Of a DNA stretch of 64,000 bases, positions 17,073 to 26,107 are shown piece by piece; position 1 is the stretch's first letter, and each line of letters opens with the position of its first letter. The DNA is from Flavobacterium sp. GSB-24. Lineage in GTDB: Bacteria > Bacteroidota > Bacteroidia > Flavobacteriales > Flavobacteriaceae. A program made the position numbers and the translations under genes. The stretch covers positions 1,736,001 to 1,800,000 of the forward strand of contig NZ_AP027043.1 of the NCBI RefSeq assembly GCF_027924665.1. Reading direction: 5' to 3'. The notes under the pieces are model-generated. The model saw nothing but the letters and a program-made list of their open reading frames with translations, was not told the DNA's origin and made no database searches.

Positions 17073-18308
17073 ATGAAAAATAAAATTGTTTTATGGAGCT
17101 GCTTCATTTTGATGTCGCTGAGTTCGTTTTCACAAAGCATTTCAAGTTCGCCATACTCATTATATGGTGTTGGAAGTTTATATGATTCAGATTTTGGTTA
17201 TCTGTCTTCAATTGGTTCATCTGGAATTGCTTTGCCTTCAGATACTTTTATCAATAATCTAAATCCGGCTTCGCTTGGATTTATGTATCAAAATCATTTT
17301 TTATTTGATATTGGAGGAAAAGCTATTGCAACAACATATCAAAGCGGTTCACGCTCAGAGAAACGAAATAACTTTCAGTTTTCTCATTTGGCTTTTGCTT
17401 TTCCAGTTACAAAAAATTCTGGATTTAGTGTATCAATGCGTCCGTATTCTAGCTCAGTATTTAAAATTTCAAATTTGAAACTGCCAATAGCCGACAGCCA
17501 AGAATATTACTATGTAACGGCACAAGGATCGGGCGGTTTAAATAATTTGGATTTTTCATACGGATATAAATTTGGAAAGAAATTGACATTAGGAGCAACT
17601 GCAACAGTACTTTTTGGAAATACAGTTGATGAACGTTCTTTTTTAATTTCAAATTCAATTACAACAATAAATAAAAAGACAAATTATAGTGGCGTTCGGG
17701 CTACACTTGGGGCTCAATATAAAATAGATTCGACTTTTACGGTTGGTACAACATTTAAAGTTCCGACAAGAGTAAAAGCTTCTAAAATACAGTCTGTAAC
17801 AAGTATTGCAGATGAAGTTCAATCTTCTATACAAACTGACCAAGCTTCAGATACAGATGATTATTATATGCCTTTAGAAATAGGCTTTGGAGTGAGTAAA
17901 CGATTTAAGAATAATTTGAATCTGACGTTAGATTACGAAAAAAGTTTATGGGGCGATACAAAGCAATCTGACTTATATGGCGACTTTTTAAACCAAGATC
18001 GTTTTGCACTTGGTTTTACCTATAGTTCTAAAAAGAATGCCCGAAAATATTGGGATAGAGTAGGATATGCTGCCGGAATAAATTATGACACGGGTTATCT
18101 TGAAGTTGATTCACAACGTGTAAAGAATGCATCATTTTCTGTAGGAATTAATCTTCCAATAGATAATACTTTTTCATCTTTGAATGTGTCATATTCGTAT
18201 GGACAAAAAGGAAGAATAGCAGATGATCTCATAAAAGAAAATTACCATAAAATATCACTTAATTTATCGCTGGACGGAATTTGGTTCGTCAAGCGAAAAA
18301 TTGAATAA
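17073..18308 (+). CDS. Outer-membrane beta-barrel protein (FadL/PorV-like architecture)
   Basis: Protein of 411 aa with a signal peptide ending near residue 20 (LSSFSQ). The N-terminal part is SPYSLYGVGSLYDSDFGYLSSIGSSGIAL followed by INNLNPASLGF, a layout seen in FadL-like and PorV-like barrels. Regular amphipathic beta strands continue to the end. It begins at the base after the DUF4270 stop codon. I cannot name a function: a transport barrel or a surface-protein assembly factor are both possible. It ends 4 bp from the convergent murI gene. Confidence 0.8.
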   Translation: MKNKIVLWSCFILMSLSSFSQSISSSPYSLYGVGSLYDSDFGYLSSIGSSGIALPSDTFINNLNPASLGFMYQNHFLFDIGGKAIATTYQSGSRSEKRNNFQFSHLAFAFPVTKNSGFSVSMRPYSSSVFKISNLKLPIADSQEYYYVTAQGSGGLNNLDFSYGYKFGKKLTLGATATVLFGNTVDERSFLISNSITTINKKTNYSGVRATLGAQYKIDSTFTVGTTFKVPTRVKASKIQSVTSIADEVQSSIQTDQASDTDDYYMPLEIGFGVSKRFKNNLNLTLDYEKSLWGDTKQSDLYGDFLNQDRFALGFTYSSKKNARKYWDRVGYAAGINYDTGYLEVDSQRVKNASFSVGINLPIDNTFSSLNVSYSYGQKGRIADDLIKENYHKISLNLSLDGIWFVKRKIE

Positions 18309-18312
18309 TAGA

Positions 18313-19089
18313 TTAAAAGTCTTTTCTTATTACTGGATATTTATATTCTAAAATTGACTCAAGAACTTTAGGGTCAGAATTGACATAAAATACAGGATCA
18401 TTTTGTATCATATCTGAAAAGCCTACTTTATCTCGAAGTAAATTTTTAGTTTGTCTGGCAACAGCTTCTCCCGAATCAATAATTTTAATATGGTCTGGGA
18501 GAATTTTTTTGATCTGAGGAATCAAATAAGGATAATGACTGCACCCTAAAACCAGATAATCAATATTAGCTTCAATCATAGGTTTTAAGTACGATTCCAG
18601 CAGTTGTGTCATTTCTGGCGAGTATAAATTTCCATCTTCAATAAGTTGAACAAGGCCATAACCAACTTGTTCAATTATTTTGGTATTTTGAAACATTTCG
18701 GCAGTTTTATTAAACAGCTCACTGTTTAAAGTTCCTTTAGTGGCAAGAATTCCAATTACCTGAGTCTGAGAATTGTTTGCTGCGGGCTTAATTGCAGGTT
18801 CGATTCCAACAAACGGAACATCGTAGTCTGCGCGGAGTTCAAATATGGCATTTGTCGTAGCGGTATTGCAGGCAACAACAATTAGTTTACAATTATTCTC
18901 TAGTAAAAACTCTACATTTTTTTTACTTAAATCAACTATTTCATCTTTGCTTTTTTGACCGTAAGGTGCGTTTTTGCTGTCAGCCAGATATATCGTTTTT
19001 TCGTTTGGAAGCAGATCATGAATGGCGCTCCAAATGGAAGTTCCGCCAATGCCAGAATCAAAAACGCCTATAGGATTGTTGTTTATCAT
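18313..19089 (-). CDS. murI: Glutamate racemase
   Basis: Converts L-glutamate to D-glutamate for peptidoglycan, in the cytoplasm. The 258-aa protein has the two catalytic cysteines, Cys74 (VACNTATT) and Cys183 with adjacent His185 (LGCSHYP), and the N-terminal motif GVFDSGIGG with Asp11. It is the last gene of the minus-strand envelope cluster, about 150 bp after the short ompH gene and beyond a terminator-like hairpin, so it probably has some independent transcription. The same gene neighbourhood is known in other Bacteroidota. Confidence 0.97.
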   Translation of the reverse strand: MINNNPIGVFDSGIGGTSIWSAIHDLLPNEKTIYLADSKNAPYGQKSKDEIVDLSKKNVEFLLENNCKLIVVACNTATTNAIFELRADYDVPFVGIEPAIKPAANNSQTQVIGILATKGTLNSELFNKTAEMFQNTKIIEQVGYGLVQLIEDGNLYSPEMTQLLESYLKPMIEANIDYLVLGCSHYPYLIPQIKKILPDHIKIIDSGEAVARQTKNLLRDKVGFSDMIQNDPVFYVNSDPKVLESILEYKYPVIRKDF

Positions 19090-19179
19090 AAAGCAAATTT
19101 AATATTTTTTGATAAAATTTATTACTCTAAGTTAATTCAAATCTAGAAATTATACGAGAGATTAGTTTTAATTTTTTGT

Positions 19180-19216
19180 AAAAAAAAACTGCTCAAATTA
19201 TACAATTGAGCAGTTT
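19180..19216 (-). terminator. Terminator after the ompH pair
   Basis: Minus-strand AAACTGCTCAA-loop-TTGAGCAGTTT followed by a T run (A run at 19181-19188 on plus). It lies just after the stop of the short ompH gene and before murI. Confidence 0.7.
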
Positions 19217-19237
19217 GATTATACGAGTTCGAATTTC

Positions 19238-19741
19238 TTAGAATCCTAAATCTTTTTTAACGTCAGCAGTGATGTTTGGACCATCAGCTAATAATAAAGT
19301 AGAACCGTCTAAAACGTATTGGAAACCTTTAGCTTTTCCAACTTTTTGGATAGAAGCTCTAACTTTTTCCATTAAAGGTTTTACGATATCAGTTTCTTTT
19401 TGTTGTAGTTCTTTTTGTGCATTGTCTCTGTAATCAACAATTCTTTTTTGCATATCTTGAACTTCTTTAGAACGCTCACCGTTAACAGCATCAGTTACTG
19501 TAGCAGCTTCTGCCTCATACTTTTTGATTTTTACTTGATATTCATCAACCATCTTTTTGTATTCAGCATCATATGTTCCACTTAATTTTTGCAGTTGATT
19601 TTGAGCGTCTAGCATAGCAGGCATTTTCGACATGATCTCGCTTACATCAACATGAGCTACCTTCGCTTGTGCGTTCATTGTGTTACTTGCTCCTAAAATA
19701 AGAATTGCAGCAATTAGTAAAGTTTTGATTTGTTTCATCAT
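19238..19741 (-). CDS. OmpH/Skp-family periplasmic chaperone
   Basis: Periplasmic holdase of 167 aa that should escort unfolded outer-membrane proteins to the BAM complex. The signal peptide ends near residue 25 (SNTMNAQ). The OmpH/Skp core starts with VAHVDVSEIMSKMPAMLDAQ and continues as a long coiled coil rich in Lys and Glu (about 45-125), with a C-terminal return strand (KGFQYVLDGSTLLLA). It lies 15 bp after a longer paralogue and downstream of bamA, matching its role in barrel assembly. Confidence 0.94.
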   Translation of the reverse strand: MMKQIKTLLIAAILILGASNTMNAQAKVAHVDVSEIMSKMPAMLDAQNQLQKLSGTYDAEYKKMVDEYQVKIKKYEAEAATVTDAVNGERSKEVQDMQKRIVDYRDNAQKELQQKETDIVKPLMEKVRASIQKVGKAKGFQYVLDGSTLLLADGPNITADVKKDLGF

Positions 19742-19756
19742 TTTTAAAAATATTAA

Positions 19757-20794
19757 TTAATTATTGGTCGTATTTGTTTTTTGTGTTTCGGCTTCTTTTG
19801 CTTTTTTAGCCGCTTCTCTTTCCTCTAAAATTTTCTTTCTTTTCTCTTCCAATTCTTTTTTACGCTGTTCGTAAAGCATCTGTCTTTCTTCTGCTTTAGT
19901 CATCGTTGGTTCAGCGGTTGGTGTTTGCTCAGTACCATTTGTACCAGGTGCACCACTCGTAGCGGCAGGTTTAGCTCTTGTGTTTGTTTTTGCTGCCTCT
20001 GTTGCTGTTGTTGTTTTAGCTGTTCCAGAAACCGTGCCATTTTTTTTAGCTTCTCTCTCAGCAGCTATGGCATTTCTTCTGTCTTCGTATTCTTTTTTCT
20101 TAGCTTCTTGTTCTAATTTTCTATCTTGAATTAATTTTTCTCTTGCTGCTTTTTTCTCGTCAAGAGCTTTTTGACGATCGGCCATTGCTGGATTTTCATC
20201 TATTGCATTTTCAAGATTCTCTTTAGCTTCCTGCTCTTTCAATTGTTTTTTCGTCAGCTGCTCACGTTTTTCAGTACGATTTAAAACCCTTAAAACTTGA
20301 TCACTGATGTCAAATCTTTTATTACTGAAAAGCATTGTAAGATCTGATGATTTGTCAAAAATAAAATCATAATTTTTAGCTTCTGCAATATCTTGAACAG
20401 CAGTAAAAACCTGATCCTGAATTGGCTTTGCCAAAGCAGCTTTCTGACGCATTAAATTACCATCAGCTCCAAACTGTTTCTGCTGATAATCCATCATTTC
20501 TTGTTCTTGAAACTTAATTTCAGTTTCTCTTTCTTCTATTAATTCTTTAGTAAGTAAAGCTTTTTCTGCTTTTAAACTTTCCTTTAGGGTATTAATATTT
20601 AATTTTTTAGCCTCAACTTCCTGTTTCCACTTTTGAGCTTTTAACTCTAATTGTGATTTGGCTTCTTTGTAATCGGAAACATTTTCTAAAATATATTCCA
20701 TGTCGATGTAGCCTATCCTAGTCGTCTTACCTTGTGCCTGACTTGTATTTGCTACAATCAAGGCTAAAAATATAAATAAAAATTGTTTTCTCAT
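19757..20794 (-). CDS. OmpH/Skp-family chaperone with long charged C-terminal extension
   Basis: Longer paralogue of the adjacent gene, 345 aa instead of about 170. Signal peptide ends near residue 21 (ANTSQAQ). The Skp-like core (about residues 25-170) has RIGYIDMEYILENVSDYKEA and a coiled coil. It is followed by about 170 residues of Glu/Lys/Ala-rich helix with an Ala/Thr/Pro-rich break (TTTATEAAKTNTRAKPAATS) and a final KKRKKILEERE-type helix. The tail may contact other envelope parts, which is inference. It sits 42 bp after bamA. Confidence 0.92.
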   Translation of the reverse strand: MRKQFLFIFLALIVANTSQAQGKTTRIGYIDMEYILENVSDYKEAKSQLELKAQKWKQEVEAKKLNINTLKESLKAEKALLTKELIEERETEIKFQEQEMMDYQQKQFGADGNLMRQKAALAKPIQDQVFTAVQDIAEAKNYDFIFDKSSDLTMLFSNKRFDISDQVLRVLNRTEKREQLTKKQLKEQEAKENLENAIDENPAMADRQKALDEKKAAREKLIQDRKLEQEAKKKEYEDRRNAIAAEREAKKNGTVSGTAKTTTATEAAKTNTRAKPAATSGAPGTNGTEQTPTAEPTMTKAEERQMLYEQRKKELEEKRKKILEEREAAKKAKEAETQKTNTTNN

Positions 20795-20836
20795 AACATA
20801 ACTTTATTTGATGATTTTTAACCAAACGTTATTTCT

Positions 20837-23506
20837 CTAAAATTGTTGTCCAATGATAAAGTGAGTTTCCCATCCATTAGCTTTTGTTTGTCCAGGAAGA
20901 GCATCAAATCCGTAACCAAAGTCAATACCTAATAATCCAAATGCAGGCATGAATACACGTAAACCAGCACCAGCAGAACGATTTAAATCAAATGGGTTGT
21001 AATCTTTGAACGTTGGATATGATGAACCTGCCTCTAAGAATGTTAAAGCATAAATAGAAGCTGATGCTTTTAATGTAATTGGGTAACGTAACTCCATAGA
21101 GAACTTGTTATAAATAGTTGCTCCAATTGCATCTCCGCTAGCATTTACTGGAGTTAAAGAGTTGTTTGGATAACCTCTCAACTGAATAGTCTCTCTACCA
21201 TCCATTGAGTAGTTGGCCATACCATCTCCTCCTAAGTAAAAACGCTCAAAAGGAATTACACCTCTTTCTTGATTATAAGCTCCTAAGAAACCAAATTCTG
21301 TTAAGGTTCTTAATACTAACTTTCCATATACTTTAGTATACCAGTCTCCTTTAAATTTAACTTTATAGTATTCTAACCAATTGTATTTTCTCTGATCGAC
21401 TTTTGCAACATCAGTATCAGCACTTCCAAAGTCTGAACCAACACTTACATAACCAGTTTGTCCGTTTACAGTTTCTGTTTTAACATAATCGCCATTGTTA
21501 AGCGGTTTTCCGTCTACACCACTTCCAGATGTTCCAGTATACTGTGTTTTATATTCTTTTTCATTTTTTAAATTTCCATAATCAATTCCATTAAATAATG
21601 AATATGGAGGTGTTACTTTCGCCGAAATGCTAAACTCTGAACCATAAGTAGGGAATATTGGGTTCACACCTTTATTACTTCTTGAAAGTCCAATCGTATA
21701 TGCTAAGTTTCTTGATGCACCGTTACCAAAAGTAAATAATCCTGTATTATAATTGTTCAAATCATAATGCTGATAACTTACAGACTGTGATAATACAAAG
21801 TAGTCATCTGGCACAGTTAATCGTTTAGCTAAACCAACTTGGAGTGTAAAAATATTAAAACTTTTGCCACGATCAACAGTTCGGGTAATATAATTGTTAA
21901 GAAATTGCTTACTATAAGAGATAGAAGAACTAAATTGTACAGGTTTCTTTCCTCCAAACCAAGGTTCTGAGAACGATAAACTGTACGTTTGGAAATAAGT
22001 ACTTCCTTGTAAACGAAGCGCTACTTTTTGTCCATCTCCCATTGGCAAAGGCTTATAAGCTTCTTTGTCAAATAATTTTCTAGCAGAGAAGTTATTAAAC
22101 GAAAGTCCCAATGTTCCGATGAAACCTCCACCGCCGTAACCTCCTTGAAGTTCAACCTGGCTAGATCCTTTTTCTACAACATGGTATTCAATGTCAACAG
22201 TTCCTGCTCCGGCATCTACGTTTTTAAACTTAGGATCAATTGCCTCAGGATCAAAGAAACCTAATTGTCCGATCTCACGAATAGTTCTTACAAGTTGTTC
22301 TTTACTATATTTTTCACCTGGTTTTGTTCTTAACTCACGGTAAATTACGTGGTCATTTGTTTTGTCGTTTCCAACAACTGTAATTTTGTTGAAATAGGCA
22401 ATTGGACCTTCTGTAACTCTAATTTCAAAATCGATTGTATCGTTAACCGTTTTTACCTCTACAGCATTGATGTTTGAGAATAAGTAACCGTTGTTTTGGT
22501 ATAAATTGGTAATATCTTCTGCATCAGGTTTTGTCTTATCGGCAATTCTTTTTTCTAATAAAACTCCGTTGTAAGTTTCTCCTTTTTTAATCCCTAAGTA
22601 ACGGTTTAAAAGCTGATCTGAATATACTGTATTACCTAAGAATTTAATATTTCCGAAGTAATATTTATTTCCTTCTTCTACATTAATTTTAATAGCAAGT
22701 GTATTTTTCTGTTTGTTGTATTTAACAGAATCGTAAATGATACGTGCATCACGGTATCCTTTCTCCTTATAAGAAGCAATTACTTTTTCTAAGTCAGTTT
22801 TATATTTTTCTGGAATAAATTTAGAAGCTTTAAAAACACGAATGAAGTTTTTCTGTTTCGTATCTTTCATTGCAGCACGCAATTGATTGCTTGTAAGCTG
22901 TTTGTTTCCAATGAAATCAATACTGCTGATTTTTACTTTATCTCCTTTATCTATCCTGACAAGCATATTAACCTGATGTCCGTTAATAGTGTCTGGAGTA
23001 TTTGTTATAGTAACTTTTGTATTATAATAACCTTCTTTTTTGTATTTGTTTTCAATATAGTTTTTAGTTGTAGTAATTAAGTTTTCGTTGACAATTTTGT
23101 TTTTTGTCAAGTTATTGTCCTTAATTAAACCTTCTACTTTACTTTTCTTAACTCCAACGAATTTAACTTCGTTTAATTTAGGAAGTTCAATAATATTTAA
23201 ATCTAGATAAATACTATCATTTTCTACTTTATTGACGTAGAAAGCAATTTCATCAAAAAGGCCTAGTTTACCTAATTTTTTAATTGCACTACTAATTTCT
23301 TCTCCAGGTACAGTAATTTCCTGTCCTTTTTGAAGGCCTGAAAATGTTACTACAGTCTGTTCATTGAAGCTTATTTTACCAACAACGGAAACTTTGGCCA
23401 GAATATATTTTTTTCCTTGATCAAAAGGAACTCTTTCTTGTGCTTTAATTTGTGAAAAACTACCCAAAAGTAATAGGGTAAGGACTATTTGTATTTTTTT
23501 TTGCAA
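20837..23506 (-). CDS. bamA: Outer-membrane protein assembly factor BamA
   Basis: Central BAM component that inserts beta-barrel proteins into the outer membrane. The frame is open to 23620, but that part overlaps the uppS coding end. The signal peptide (KKIQIVLTLLLLGSFSQIKAQ) fits a TTG start at 23506 or GTG at 23509, just after the uppS stop, giving about 889 aa. Five POTRA-like domains occupy about residues 30-420. A C-terminal barrel with the family motifs GYGGGGFIGTLGLSF and FYLGGDGM, plus a terminal Phe (HFIIGQQF), follows. A loop around MDGRETIQLRGYPNNSL is also typical. It lies directly after uppS and before two ompH genes. Confidence 0.93.
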   Translation of the reverse strand: MQKKIQIVLTLLLLGSFSQIKAQERVPFDQGKKYILAKVSVVGKISFNEQTVVTFSGLQKGQEITVPGEEISSAIKKLGKLGLFDEIAFYVNKVENDSIYLDLNIIELPKLNEVKFVGVKKSKVEGLIKDNNLTKNKIVNENLITTTKNYIENKYKKEGYYNTKVTITNTPDTINGHQVNMLVRIDKGDKVKISSIDFIGNKQLTSNQLRAAMKDTKQKNFIRVFKASKFIPEKYKTDLEKVIASYKEKGYRDARIIYDSVKYNKQKNTLAIKINVEEGNKYYFGNIKFLGNTVYSDQLLNRYLGIKKGETYNGVLLEKRIADKTKPDAEDITNLYQNNGYLFSNINAVEVKTVNDTIDFEIRVTEGPIAYFNKITVVGNDKTNDHVIYRELRTKPGEKYSKEQLVRTIREIGQLGFFDPEAIDPKFKNVDAGAGTVDIEYHVVEKGSSQVELQGGYGGGGFIGTLGLSFNNFSARKLFDKEAYKPLPMGDGQKVALRLQGSTYFQTYSLSFSEPWFGGKKPVQFSSSISYSKQFLNNYITRTVDRGKSFNIFTLQVGLAKRLTVPDDYFVLSQSVSYQHYDLNNYNTGLFTFGNGASRNLAYTIGLSRSNKGVNPIFPTYGSEFSISAKVTPPYSLFNGIDYGNLKNEKEYKTQYTGTSGSGVDGKPLNNGDYVKTETVNGQTGYVSVGSDFGSADTDVAKVDQRKYNWLEYYKVKFKGDWYTKVYGKLVLRTLTEFGFLGAYNQERGVIPFERFYLGGDGMANYSMDGRETIQLRGYPNNSLTPVNASGDAIGATIYNKFSMELRYPITLKASASIYALTFLEAGSSYPTFKDYNPFDLNRSAGAGLRVFMPAFGLLGIDFGYGFDALPGQTKANGWETHFIIGQQF

Positions 23507-23516
23507 CACTAAAAAA

Positions 23517-24257
23517 TTATTTAATTTGTTCACTGGTCTTTCCAAATCTACGTTCTCTTTTTTGATAACTAATAATAGCCTCATATAAATCTTGGTCTTT
23601 AAAGTCTGGCCACAAGACATTAGTAAAATACAATTCTGCGTAAGCGATCTGCCACAGCAAAAAATTACTTATTCTATGTTCTCCACTTGTTCGTATTAAT
23701 AAATCTACGTCTGGTAAATTTTGCGTGTAAAGATGCTCATTTATAATTGAATCGTCAATAGTGTCTATTGAAATTATATTATTTTTAACTTTATCACTAA
23801 TTGCCTTTACAGCATTTACAAGCTCCTCTCTAGATCCGTAGCTTAAGGCAAGAGTAAGTGTTAATCGAGAATTGTTTTTTGTCTTTTCTATAACATCCAA
23901 AAGTTCTTTTTGGGCTGTTTTTGGTAATTTGTCAAGATTTCCAATTGCATTGAGTCTAATATTGTTTTCTTGAAGCGTAACGAGCTCTTTTTTTAATGAA
24001 TTGATCAATATTTTCATCAAAGCTTGAACCTCAAGTTTTGGTCGGTTCCAGTTTTCAGTTGAGAAGGCGTATAGAGTTAAATATTCAATTCCCAGCTTAG
24101 CTGAGGTCTTGATTATTTCTTTTACTGATTTTGTACCATTTTCATGTCCAAACGCGCGCATGAAACCTTGTTGTTTTGCCCAGCGTCCGTTACCGTCCAT
24201 AATAATGGCAAGGTGTTTAGGTAAGTTTGTGTGATCTATTGATTCTATTAAATTCAT
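23517..24257 (-). CDS. uppS: Isoprenyl transferase (undecaprenyl diphosphate synthase)
   Basis: Cis-prenyltransferase making the C55 lipid carrier for peptidoglycan and surface glycans. I choose the ATG at 24257 (246 aa), 4 bp after the porG stop. The ATG at 24293 would overlap porG and adds an atypical leader. The signature LAIIMDGNGRWAKQQG has catalytic Asp21. RTSGEHRISNFLLWQIAYAE and the WPDF motif near the C terminus are also present. It is placed between porG and bamA, as in Porphyromonas gingivalis. Confidence 0.96.
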   Translation of the reverse strand: MNLIESIDHTNLPKHLAIIMDGNGRWAKQQGFMRAFGHENGTKSVKEIIKTSAKLGIEYLTLYAFSTENWNRPKLEVQALMKILINSLKKELVTLQENNIRLNAIGNLDKLPKTAQKELLDVIEKTKNNSRLTLTLALSYGSREELVNAVKAISDKVKNNIISIDTIDDSIINEHLYTQNLPDVDLLIRTSGEHRISNFLLWQIAYAELYFTNVLWPDFKDQDLYEAIISYQKRERRFGKTSEQIK

Positions 24258-24261
24258 TTTA

Positions 24262-24951
24262 TTATTCTGCGCAATAGCAAGGTTTTTGTCCAAAGGTATA
24301 CGTTAAGGTGATACCTGAAAAAACATACCAGTCATTATTATTTAAATTTCCAAACTTTAAAATATTTGGATTGTTTGTTTTAGGATTGCTTCCGTCAATG
24401 TTGTCTGTAAAAGTATAACGTGCTCCAGCTTCAACTCCTAAAACAAGATGCGGCGTTATGTTCGATTTTACACCTAATATAATAGGTATAGCAAAAGAGT
24501 TTGAATTATCAGAATAAATTGTGTTTGGGCTTGTATTATATCGATATAAGTTGTCGAAGATAAAGAAATTTAGACCTGTAAATACATAAGGAGTAATCTT
24601 TGTATGATAATCATGAAGATTAAAATCGAAAAAATTAAACTCAAGTCCTGCAGAAAGTTCTTTAATATTGTTTTCAAAACGATATCCTCTTTGATTTCTA
24701 CCTGTTTCTTCAGATTTGAAGTCATTTCCAATTACACTTGATTGTGTATATGAAAATCTCCAGGAATGCCTTGGGCTTCTGTTCCATTTATAAAGAACAC
24801 CAAAAGCTGGTTTTTCTGGGGCGATATAAGTTGTTTTTCCAACGTCACCTACAAAGTTACTTCCGCCAAAAAAAACACCTATCTCATTGATTTGAGCATT
24901 AAGTGTAATAAAGGGGAAAAAACATAACAATAAATTAAAAATTTTCTTCAT
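24262..24951 (-). CDS. porG: Type IX secretion outer-membrane protein PorG (DUF6089 family)
   Basis: Outer-membrane protein of 229 aa with a signal peptide (MKKIFNLLLCFFPFITLNA). The family signature IGVFFGGSNFVGDVGKTTYI is followed by an eight-strand-like barrel and a short Cys-rich end (FGQKPCYCAE). PorG is a T9SS component that contacts the periplasmic PorK/PorN (GldK/GldN) ring. The order porG-uppS-bamA-ompH-ompH supports the name, because it matches the porG locus of P. gingivalis as I recall it. A strong promoter lies just upstream, so porG leads the operon. Confidence 0.88.
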   Translation of the reverse strand: MKKIFNLLLCFFPFITLNAQINEIGVFFGGSNFVGDVGKTTYIAPEKPAFGVLYKWNRSPRHSWRFSYTQSSVIGNDFKSEETGRNQRGYRFENNIKELSAGLEFNFFDFNLHDYHTKITPYVFTGLNFFIFDNLYRYNTSPNTIYSDNSNSFAIPIILGVKSNITPHLVLGVEAGARYTFTDNIDGSNPKTNNPNILKFGNLNNNDWYVFSGITLTYTFGQKPCYCAE

Positions 24952-24969
24952 TTAATTCAAAATTGCGTG

Positions 24970-24998
24970 CAAATATAATAATTATCAATACGAATCAA
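24970..24998 (-). promoter_or_regulatory. Promoter of the porG-uppS-bamA-ompH cluster
   Basis: On the minus strand, TTG at 24998-24996, an 18-bp spacer and TATATTTG at 24977-24970. Both boxes and the spacing fit the Bacteroidota consensus TTG-N17/20-TAnnTTTG. It ends 18 bp before the porG start. Confidence 0.65.
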
Positions 24999-25124
24999 AG
25001 TTCCTTTGGTTAAATGTGCTCCTTTTTCAATTTACATTATGATTTTGAGTCATTTAATGATGATTCACTACATGCAGAACGAGAAAATGTGGTATTATCG
25101 TATAGTGAAGAATCAGAAAAGAGT

Positions 25125-26009
25125 TTAATTTCTTTTATCTTCTCCCCAGAGCAATTTATTTCTTAAGGTTTTTAAGAACGTTTCGCCTGGTATTTCAACC
25201 ATTTTTATTTTATAATCTGTTTTTTTTATTTTTAAAATTGATTCATTTTTCACTGAAGAAATTCTCGAATCTAAAGAAACCAAATATTGGTCTTCTCTTC
25301 CTGTTACCCGCAGTGTGATTTCTGTGTCATCTGGAATAACAAGTGGTCTGGCAGTTAAATTATGAGGCGCAATAGGTGTTATTACCAAGCTTTTTACATC
25401 TGGTGTTAAGATGGGACCGCCGCAGCTTAAAGAATATCCAGTAGAGCCGGTAGGAGTAGAGATGATTAATCCATCTGCCCAATAAGAATTTAAATATTCG
25501 TTATTCAAATAAGTTTCAACAGTTATCATCGAAGTAGTATCTTTTCTACTCACTGTAACTTCATTCATTGCAAAATTAAGTTCTTCGAAGGCATCATTCT
25601 TTGGCTCAGAAGTTAATCCTAATAGAGTTCTTTCAGAAGTGGTGTAATTTTGATCAATAACGAACTGTAACAAACTATCAATATTTTCTTTTTGAACTTT
25701 AGCAAGAAATCCTAATCTTCCTGCATTTATACCTAATAAAGGAACGCCTGAATTTCGAACAAAAGCAGCTGCTCTCAAAATTGTTCCATCACCGCCAATA
25801 CTAATCAGCATTTCAAAACTATTATCTAAAGCAGTGCTTGGCGAAAAAGTTTTATATTCTTTTTTTATCAGCTGCTTTTCATAAAGCATTTTCAGAAAAT
25901 TTTCTTCAATTACCATTTCAACATTGTTGGAATTGAAAAAAGAGAAAATGTCTTTTATAATAGGTTCAGTACTATTTTGATAATATTGTCCGTAAATGGC
26001 TATTTTCAT
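25125..26009 (-). CDS. nadK: NAD kinase
   Basis: Phosphorylates NAD to NADP in the cytoplasm. The 294-aa protein has the diagnostic loop ISIGGDGTILRAA (Gly72, Gly73, Asp74) and the second family block DGLIISTPTGSTGYSLSCGG. A further conserved stretch, LTPDVKSLVITPIAPHNLTARPLVIP, follows. It lies about 100 bp downstream of the CBS-domain gene on the same strand. That gap carries a periodic low-complexity tract, so coupling is uncertain. Confidence 0.97.
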   Translation of the reverse strand: MKIAIYGQYYQNSTEPIIKDIFSFFNSNNVEMVIEENFLKMLYEKQLIKKEYKTFSPSTALDNSFEMLISIGGDGTILRAAAFVRNSGVPLLGINAGRLGFLAKVQKENIDSLLQFVIDQNYTTSERTLLGLTSEPKNDAFEELNFAMNEVTVSRKDTTSMITVETYLNNEYLNSYWADGLIISTPTGSTGYSLSCGGPILTPDVKSLVITPIAPHNLTARPLVIPDDTEITLRVTGREDQYLVSLDSRISSVKNESILKIKKTDYKIKMVEIPGETFLKTLRNKLLWGEDKRN

Positions 26010-26014
26010 TCGAG

Positions 26015-26107
26015 TTAAATTAGGTAATTTGTCAATGTGTCAATCAGATAATTTGCAGCTGTGAAAATTATCTAATTAACTAATTTTCTCATTGCCACAT
26101 TAATAAT
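26015..26107. repeat. Periodic AT-rich intergenic tract between the CBS gene and nadK
   Basis: The gap consists of near-copies of short words such as AATTTGTCAATGTGTCAAT and AAAATTATCTAATTAACTAA in both orientations. The same words recur at 49139-49245, about 23 kb away. No coding potential. Confidence 0.55.

Noticed and set aside
23507..23620. Longer start for BamA
   Set aside because: It overlaps the uppS coding end in another frame; the signal peptide fits starts at 23506 or 23509.
24258..24293. Longer start for UppS
   Set aside because: It overlaps the porG end and adds an atypical leader before the conserved N-terminus.
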